Below, one piece after another: positions 14,044 to 18,293 of a stretch of DNA of 18,293 nucleotides. Under the pieces are notes generated by a model, which searched no databases, was not told the DNA's origin, and worked only from the letters and a program-made list of their open reading frames with translations. Made by a program: the position numbers and the translations under genes. Origin of the DNA: JBGSKY01 sp041740995 (lineage in GTDB: Bacteria; Planctomycetota; Planctomycetia; Pirellulales; Pirellulaceae); the NCBI GenBank assembly GCA_041740995.1, contig JBGSKY010000309.1, positions 1-18,293 on the forward strand. The letters run 5' to 3'. The number at the start of each line of letters is the position of its first letter. Positions within the stretch are counted from its first letter, which is position 1.

Positions 14044-14976
14044 ATGAACGCAATCGCCTTTCACGTCGCTAGTGGTGATGCCTATTTCAGCGGTTCTGCA
14101 TTGTTGCTAGTCGGACTTGCATTTGCTGCATTCGGATCTAGATTGCTGATTCGCTCGTCATGGGTAGTGATCATTATCGGCTTGATTCTCATCGCGATTT
14201 CATCGACTTCGTTCCCGGTTGCAATATACGCTGCGTCGGCAATCGTTCTGGTCGCTTGGATCGCGTTGAGTTTGCGGAGGAGAAGACTAAAGGAGTTCAT
14301 TTTAGGCTTGATCGTCATGGTTGCTTCATTGACGCTTTACCAAATCGCTTATAAGTTTCCTGCCACATGGAAAACTTCGCAATTCAATCGAGTTGTGGTC
14401 GTTGGTGATTCAATAAGTGCAGGACTCAACGAGCCGGAGAATCTAAAGTGGCCAAATCTAATCGCAAGTCAACACTCGCTTGCGGTTGTCAACTGCTCAA
14501 AGCCAGGCGCTACGACCGGCTCGATTATTCAGCTCGCTGAGAAAAACGAATTCTCCGACTCGCTAGTGATCATCGAGATTGGAGGCAACGACGTATTTGC
14601 GGGACGACGATGGAAGGCATTTGACCAGGACTTGCATGACCTTCTTTCGCTTGTCTCAAATCCCAACAATCAGATTTACATGGTGGAGCTTCCTTTGCCA
14701 CCATTTTACGACCGATTCAATCAATCGCAGCGTGCGTTGGCAAAGCAATTTAATGCGAGGTTAATTCCTCGGCGGGATTTTGTCGGTCCTAGCCAAAAAG
14801 GATTCTACGTCAGACTCGCTACATCTGACGGCAATCGGACATCAGAGGATGGCCGATATGATTTGGCGGCATGTTTCGAAGAGTTGCGAGCAAAATTCTT
14901 TGTAAGGTTTTCGGCGATGTTGCGTGGTAATATGCGAGAGCTATTTTCCGTAGGGCTATCGCATGAATTTACCTGA
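14044..14976 (+). CDS. membrane-anchored SGNH/GDSL hydrolase, apparently frameshifted near its 3' end
   Basis: As read, 310 residues. The N-terminal third holds about four hydrophobic segments (near 14-35, 38-54, 57-77 and 82-102) with RRRR between the last two. The SGNH domain follows: VVVVGDSISAG with nucleophile Ser123, then EIGGNDVF with Asn182. The last block, Asp-x-x-His, should lie near residue 260, but this frame reads DGNR, with Arg where His belongs, and then runs into a non-family tail that overlaps the sigma factor gene by 14 bp. The adjacent frame encodes a perfect block V and ends at TAA 14903-14905 (see that entry). With one extra base removed around 14780-14790 the protein would be 286 residues and the overlap would vanish. 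It is either a sequencing or assembly error, or a real mutation. Its substrate is unknown; the family includes esterases, thioesterases and O-acyl hydrolases. Confidence 0.8.
   Translation: MNAIAFHVASGDAYFSGSALLLVGLAFAAFGSRLLIRSSWVVIIIGLILIAISSTSFPVAIYAASAIVLVAWIALSLRRRRLKEFILGLIVMVASLTLYQIAYKFPATWKTSQFNRVVVVGDSISAGLNEPENLKWPNLIASQHSLAVVNCSKPGATTGSIIQLAEKNEFSDSLVIIEIGGNDVFAGRRWKAFDQDLHDLLSLVSNPNNQIYMVELPLPPFYDRFNQSQRALAKQFNARLIPRRDFVGPSQKGFYVRLATSDGNRTSEDGRYDLAACFEELRAKFFVRFSAMLRGNMRELFSVGLSHEFT
14780..14905 (+). pseudogene. out-of-frame C-terminal block of the SGNH hydrolase
   Basis: In the frame one base later than the annotated gene, codons from about 14789 read LAKKDSTSDSLHLTAIGH, then QRMADMIWRHVSKS, and end at TAA 14903-14905. 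DSLHL carries the catalytic Asp-x-x-His (Asp at 14813-14815, His at 14822-14824), and HLTxxGHxxMA is the usual family ending. Upstream, this frame is closed by TAA at 14762-14764, so the switch must occur between there and about 14812; RRDFV in the upstream frame joins most naturally to LAKKD near 14782-14790. Confidence 0.8.
14925..14933 (+). promoter_or_regulatory. possible extended -10 promoter for the sigma-kinase operon
   Basis: TGGTAATAT resembles an extended -10 element (TGn plus TAATAT), about 30 bp before the sigma factor ATG. No good -35 is visible. If the SGNH gene really ends at 14905, this lies in a 57-bp intergenic gap. An ECF-type promoter recognised by the operon's own sigma factor would look different and was not identified. 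Confidence 0.25.
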
Positions 14977-15550
14977 TACGCGAATTTCACTGTTGCACCG
15001 GATTGCTGACAAAAGCGATTCGGCCGCTTGGACCGATTTCTGCGCGATCTACGAACCGGCGATCTATCGAATTGCTCGCAAATATGGCTTGCAAGACGCC
15101 GATGCACGAGAAGTTTCGCAAGAAGTTTTACTGCGCGTCAGTCGCCGAATTGAAAACTTTGATACTGCCAAGTGCGGACGCTTCCGCGCGTGGCTGTCTA
15201 CGGTGGCTCGCAATTCCACCATCGATTTATTGCGACGCCGGCCGCGCGAAAAAACGCTCGATCGAGATTCGCAGCGTCGGTTTCAAGACGTTCCCGAGTT
15301 GGAGCTGGACGATCGATTATTTGCCGTGGAAGAACATCAAGCACAATTTCGTTGGGCCGCTGAATCGGTCCGTTCGATGGAAACCGAAATGAATTGGCAA
15401 GCCTTTTGGAGGACCGCCGTCGAAGGTTTGTCGGGCCAACAAGTTGCTCAACAGCTTGGCATCAGTGTCGGCGCGGTGTACGTGGCGCGTTGTCGGACGC
15501 TGGCAAAAATTAAACGATTGGTCGAACCCTTTCGTGGAGACGCATCATGA
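14963..15550 (+). CDS. ECF-type RNA polymerase sigma factor
   Basis: Group 4 sigma factor of 195 residues with regions 2 and 4 only. Region 2 runs from about 20 to 92. It includes WTDFCAIYEPAIYRIARKYG, DADAREVSQEVLLRVSRR (core-binding and -10 contacts) and RFRAWLSTVARNSTIDLLRRR. A charged linker follows (about 93-130), then region 4 with the helix-turn-helix EGLSGQQVAQQLGISVGAVY-VARCRTLAKIKRL (about 155-188). This style, with RFRAWL and ARN in region 2.3/2.4, is typical of planctomycete ECF factors paired with Ser/Thr kinases. Its stop overlaps the kinase start in ATGA, so the two proteins are probably made in a fixed ratio. The likely mode is control by the kinase product, by sequestration through its zinc domain, by phosphorylation, or both; that is inference. 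Confidence 0.93.
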   Translation: MNLPDTRISLLHRIADKSDSAAWTDFCAIYEPAIYRIARKYGLQDADAREVSQEVLLRVSRRIENFDTAKCGRFRAWLSTVARNSTIDLLRRRPREKTLDRDSQRRFQDVPELELDDRLFAVEEHQAQFRWAAESVRSMETEMNWQAFWRTAVEGLSGQQVAQQLGISVGAVYVARCRTLAKIKRLVEPFRGDAS

Positions 15551-16980
15551 TCGCTCGCAATGAATGTCGCTCTTTGCCATTGGCCGCTTTGCTCGATGAT
15601 TCGCTTGGCGATGCAGAACAAACGAGACTGACCGATCATCTAGATCGCTGCGACTCCTGTCGTTCACGGCTGGAAGAAATGGCGGCCGATCAGCAGTGGT
15701 GGACGGAGACCAAATATTCGCTCGCCGCGTGTACAGATTTGGCAACCTTGGGGCCGGATCGGACAGCGATCCATGAACGCAGCGTTGCAACCAAGTCAGC
15801 GCCAGAATTGCGTTCTTCGCAGCATTGGGTTGCTGCATTACTCGAAAAGCCTGATCGCGATAATGTCCTGGGGATGCTTGACGGGATCACCGTTTATGAT
15901 GTGATCGGTCAAGGCGGCATGGGCGTTGTGCTGCGTGGCAAAGACGAACGACTCAATCGCTGGTTGGCGATCAAGTTGCTCTCGCCAATGTTGGCTAGCA
16001 ACGGCGCATCGCGGCAACGATTTTTCCGCGAGGCCCAGGCGGCCGCATCGATTGTGCATCCGAACATTGTGCCGATCTATGCCGTCTCGGCAGAAGAAAA
16101 AATTCCTTACATCGTCATGCCATTGGTCGGTGGCGGATCGCTGGAACAACGGCTCATTAAAGACGGACCGATGCCGATAACGCAGGTCCTCGCGTTCGGT
16201 TTACAAGTCGCTGAAGGGCTGGTCGCGGCGCATCAGCAGGGCATTGTGCATCGCGATATCAAGCCAGCCAACTTGTTGCTTGACGAAGGCGGGTTTCGAG
16301 TGATGCTGACCGATTTTGGACTCGCGCGGGCGCTTGACGATGCATCGCTTACCGCCAGCGGAATGGTCGCTGGCACGCCGCAGTACATGAGTCCAGAGCA
16401 AGCCGCCGGGCGCAGCGTCGATCATCGCACGGACATCTACTCGTTAGGAGCCGTCATGTACGCGTTGGCGACGGGCCGTCCACCGATTACTGGTTCGTCG
16501 ACGATGGAAGTCCTCCGAAAGCTTGGCGAGCAATCGCCGCGACCGATTGCCGAGCTGAACGAAACGTACCCGCGTTGGTTTCAAAGATTGATTGACTTGC
16601 TGATGTCACGTCGCGTAGAGACACGAATCGCAACGGCAAGTGAAGCGGCAGAGTTGCTGCGAGGCTGTGTGGCTCATGTTCGCGCACCGCAAAAGCATCC
16701 GCTGCCAACCAGCGTTCGATTTAAGCGAAATTGGGGACGATTTTTGGTTGCATCAGCAGCCGTTGTGGGCTTGATAGCAGCGATTCTGGCGTGGCAATCA
16801 ACGCCCGTTTCTAAGCAACCGGAGACGCAACCATTAACCCAAAGGATCGATAGTCCAATCGTCACTCAGTCGTCGCGACCTGTGCCGACGGTAGACGATT
16901 GGGAAGGGATTCAACTTGAGACCGCGATCAGAAATCTTGAATTGCAGATGCAGCAGTTAACCGAAGGAATCAACCAGTAA
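15547..16980 (+). CDS. Ser/Thr protein kinase with N-terminal zinc anti-sigma domain and one membrane segment
   Basis: Hanks-type kinase of 477 residues. Residues 1-45 form a ZAS-like domain with C7, H31, C35 and C38, that is C-x23-H-x3-C-x2-C, as in RsrA-type zinc anti-sigma factors. The kinase domain spans about 115-375. Its Gly-rich loop is IGQGGMGVV (120-128), ATP-binding K143 is in LAIKLL, HRDIKPAN holds catalytic D237, DFG is at 256-258, and GTPQYMSPEQ is the P+1/APE region, so it should be active. One hydrophobic helix at about 399-418 follows, then a short outer part ending in a Leu/Gln-rich helix. The topology places zinc finger and kinase inside and about 60 residues outside. GGAGA at 15536-15540 precedes the ATG by 6 bases. 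The outer part is too short for a PASTA or other known sensor. Confidence 0.93.
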   Translation: MIARNECRSLPLAALLDDSLGDAEQTRLTDHLDRCDSCRSRLEEMAADQQWWTETKYSLAACTDLATLGPDRTAIHERSVATKSAPELRSSQHWVAALLEKPDRDNVLGMLDGITVYDVIGQGGMGVVLRGKDERLNRWLAIKLLSPMLASNGASRQRFFREAQAAASIVHPNIVPIYAVSAEEKIPYIVMPLVGGGSLEQRLIKDGPMPITQVLAFGLQVAEGLVAAHQQGIVHRDIKPANLLLDEGGFRVMLTDFGLARALDDASLTASGMVAGTPQYMSPEQAAGRSVDHRTDIYSLGAVMYALATGRPPITGSSTMEVLRKLGEQSPRPIAELNETYPRWFQRLIDLLMSRRVETRIATASEAAELLRGCVAHVRAPQKHPLPTSVRFKRNWGRFLVASAAVVGLIAAILAWQSTPVSKQPETQPLTQRIDSPIVTQSSRPVPTVDDWEGIQLETAIRNLELQMQQLTEGINQ

Positions 16981-17028
16981 ACCCGGCTCTCGTAGACGCG
17001 GATACTGGTTTTGAAGAGGAACCATTTT

Positions 17029-18293
17029 ATGAAAACGATGATGAAAAACTTTTGGCCTAAAAATCGATTTATTTCAACGCTGTTGGCTGGCGTGCTGATT
17101 GTCACGATCGCACCCATCGCAATTTGGCGACTGACAGCAACTGCTGTCGAACCCAATCAGACCAGCAAGCCACGCCAAAGGAACGAAGACTATCGAGTTA
17201 GTCCCCCGTTTGATAATACTCCACATTCCGCGACTCAGAATGCGTCCTCCGGCTCACCAATGTTGGTCGGTCAAGATCAGAACTCCCAACCGACTCCTCC
17301 AGGTTTTCATTGGGAGGTTCTGCAGGAACAACTTCCAGTAACTGCAACTCGAATGACCCCGGGTGCTGATGGAACACAAAGACCAGAAGCTATAACAACA
17401 TACCGCGCTGTTCAAAGCAAACGTCTTGTCCCAAACTCGCCGCAATATTACACCGAGTCCGAATCGGACACCGACAGGCAAGCTCGAGACATTGCTCAGT
17501 TGCTAAACCGAATTCCCGAGTCACAACGCGATCCCGACAAGCTCAAGGAGCTTCGCCGTCTGCTCGACGAAGCTTTCAACGCCCGCCTAGAGAAGCAAGA
17601 GGAACGGCTTACAAAACTGTCCGACGAAGTGTCGAAGACTCGCGAGATTCTGGAGCAACGCAAACTCAATCAAGTCGAGATTGTCGAGCGCCGAATGCGA
17701 GAATTGCTGGGCAGCCCCGATCCAATGAGCTGGGGCTTCGAACCCAATCAACCACAGCCGAGTTATCGATCAAATAATCAACCAAATTATCAATCAAACG
17801 GTTTTAGTAGTGCCCCCTTTCGAGCTAACACGCCGGGCGATTCGGCAGGAAATCAAAGTAGATATTCAATTCCAACGCCCTCCTATACACCATCAACTCC
17901 GCAGGAAAAGTATGGCTTGAGCGACAGCACATTCCTGACGCCTGTGACGCCAATGACCAACATTCCATATTCAACGCCGCAAGCAGTGCCAGCGATGCCG
18001 GCACAGCCACCGCAACCCTTCGGACCCTATTGGAATGCTCCGCTTACTCCTAGCCAGCCGCAGGTGCGCTACTCGACACAGCCTCCCCAATTCGTCGAAG
18101 GCAGTCCGAATGCACGCGAGGATGTTATCAATATTGGCTTTGAGCTATTGAAAGCCAAAGCGATGCTTCAAAGGGCGCGACAAACGACCCACCTAAGTTT
18201 CGCGGATTCACCTGAGGTCCGTCTAAATCAAATCCGAGTCGTTCAATTGACCGAGGTCTGGAAATCACGTCGTGAGTCTGCCCTCCGGTATAA
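17029..18293 (+). CDS. membrane-anchored coiled-coil, Pro/Gln-rich protein, third gene of the sigma-kinase operon (3' truncated by the window)
   Basis: The frame is open from ATG 17029 to the window edge, at least 421 codons, with no stop. AGAGGA at 17014-17019 is a good ribosome-binding site, and the gap from the kinase stop is 48 bp. Residues about 14-33 are a hydrophobic segment (ISTLLAGVLIVTIAPIAIW), a signal peptide or anchor. A polar region follows, then a long charged helix at about 148-228 with heptad-like leucines (LKELRRLLDEAF through RRMRELLGS), probably a coiled coil. Residues about 230-360 are a low-complexity spacer rich in Pro, Gln, Asn, Ser and Tyr, with NNQPNYQSNG-like repeats. 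A second helical stretch begins near 365 (EDVINIGFELLKAKAMLQRA). I do not recognise a catalytic domain. The protein most likely lies outside the membrane and may be the partner or output of the kinase. Confidence 0.8.
   Translation, partial: MKTMMKNFWPKNRFISTLLAGVLIVTIAPIAIWRLTATAVEPNQTSKPRQRNEDYRVSPPFDNTPHSATQNASSGSPMLVGQDQNSQPTPPGFHWEVLQEQLPVTATRMTPGADGTQRPEAITTYRAVQSKRLVPNSPQYYTESESDTDRQARDIAQLLNRIPESQRDPDKLKELRRLLDEAFNARLEKQEERLTKLSDEVSKTREILEQRKLNQVEIVERRMRELLGSPDPMSWGFEPNQPQPSYRSNNQPNYQSNGFSSAPFRANTPGDSAGNQSRYSIPTPSYTPSTPQEKYGLSDSTFLTPVTPMTNIPYSTPQAVPAMPAQPPQPFGPYWNAPLTPSQPQVRYSTQPPQFVEGSPNAREDVINIGFELLKAKAMLQRARQTTHLSFADSPEVRLNQIRVVQLTEVWKSRRESALRY

Noticed and set aside
14821..14850. 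SGNH hydrolase with a natural His-to-Arg loss in DxxH
   Set aside because: The full family block, with His and the following GHQRMA, is intact in the neighbouring frame, so a frameshift explains the loss better than a substitution.
1..18293. CRISPR array, tRNA/rRNA genes, prophage or integrase
   Set aside because: No regularly spaced direct repeats, no tRNA-like cloverleaf, and no recombinase or phage motifs were seen on either strand.

Overview
The window looks like a piece of a planctomycete chromosome, most likely from Pirellulales (Rhodopirellula-like). This rests on three things I can read: an ECF sigma factor translationally coupled to a Ser/Thr kinase, a secreted formylglycine-type sulfatase, and a small Cys/His-motif protein of a planctomycete-looking type after a FabF gene. 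Base composition looks moderate (about half GC), and many starts lack a clear Shine-Dalgarno sequence. No tRNA, rRNA, CRISPR array, transposase or phage gene was seen. Family assignments come from reading motifs, not from database searches.

Layout. 1-562: no supported gene. 563-2957: a CrtI/CrtN-type carotenoid desaturase, then SurE nucleotidase. 2954-5486 (minus strand): MiaA tRNA dimethylallyltransferase and a BaiN/HI0933-type flavoprotein, separated by 310 bp holding two small hairpins. 5851-6981: a small two-helix membrane protein and FolP (dihydropteroate synthase). 7026-7892 (minus): a family 2 glycosyltransferase. 8293-9896: the ATPase and permease of a nitrate/sulfonate/taurine-type ABC importer with no binding protein. 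10067-11763: a KAS II (FabF) enzyme whose stop overlaps the start of the small Cys/His protein. 11764-12190: two adjacent imperfect palindromic repeats that look like non-autonomous mobile or REP-type elements. 12191-13855: secreted sulfatase. 14044-14976: membrane-anchored SGNH hydrolase that appears frameshifted near its 3' end. 14963-18293: ECF sigma factor, a kinase with an N-terminal zinc anti-sigma domain, and a membrane/coiled-coil protein that runs off the window.

Most of the left two thirds is housekeeping metabolism (isoprenoid pigment, nucleotide, tRNA modification, folate, fatty acid) in short, independently oriented units. The most system-like part is the right end. There the sigma factor, a kinase carrying a C-x23-H-x3-C-x2-C motif, and a coiled-coil membrane protein form one compact operon that reads as a signal-transduction module. 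The single most concrete anomaly is the SGNH gene: the catalytic Asp-x-x-His block is absent from the annotated frame but intact in the neighbouring frame, and a one-base change would restore it.
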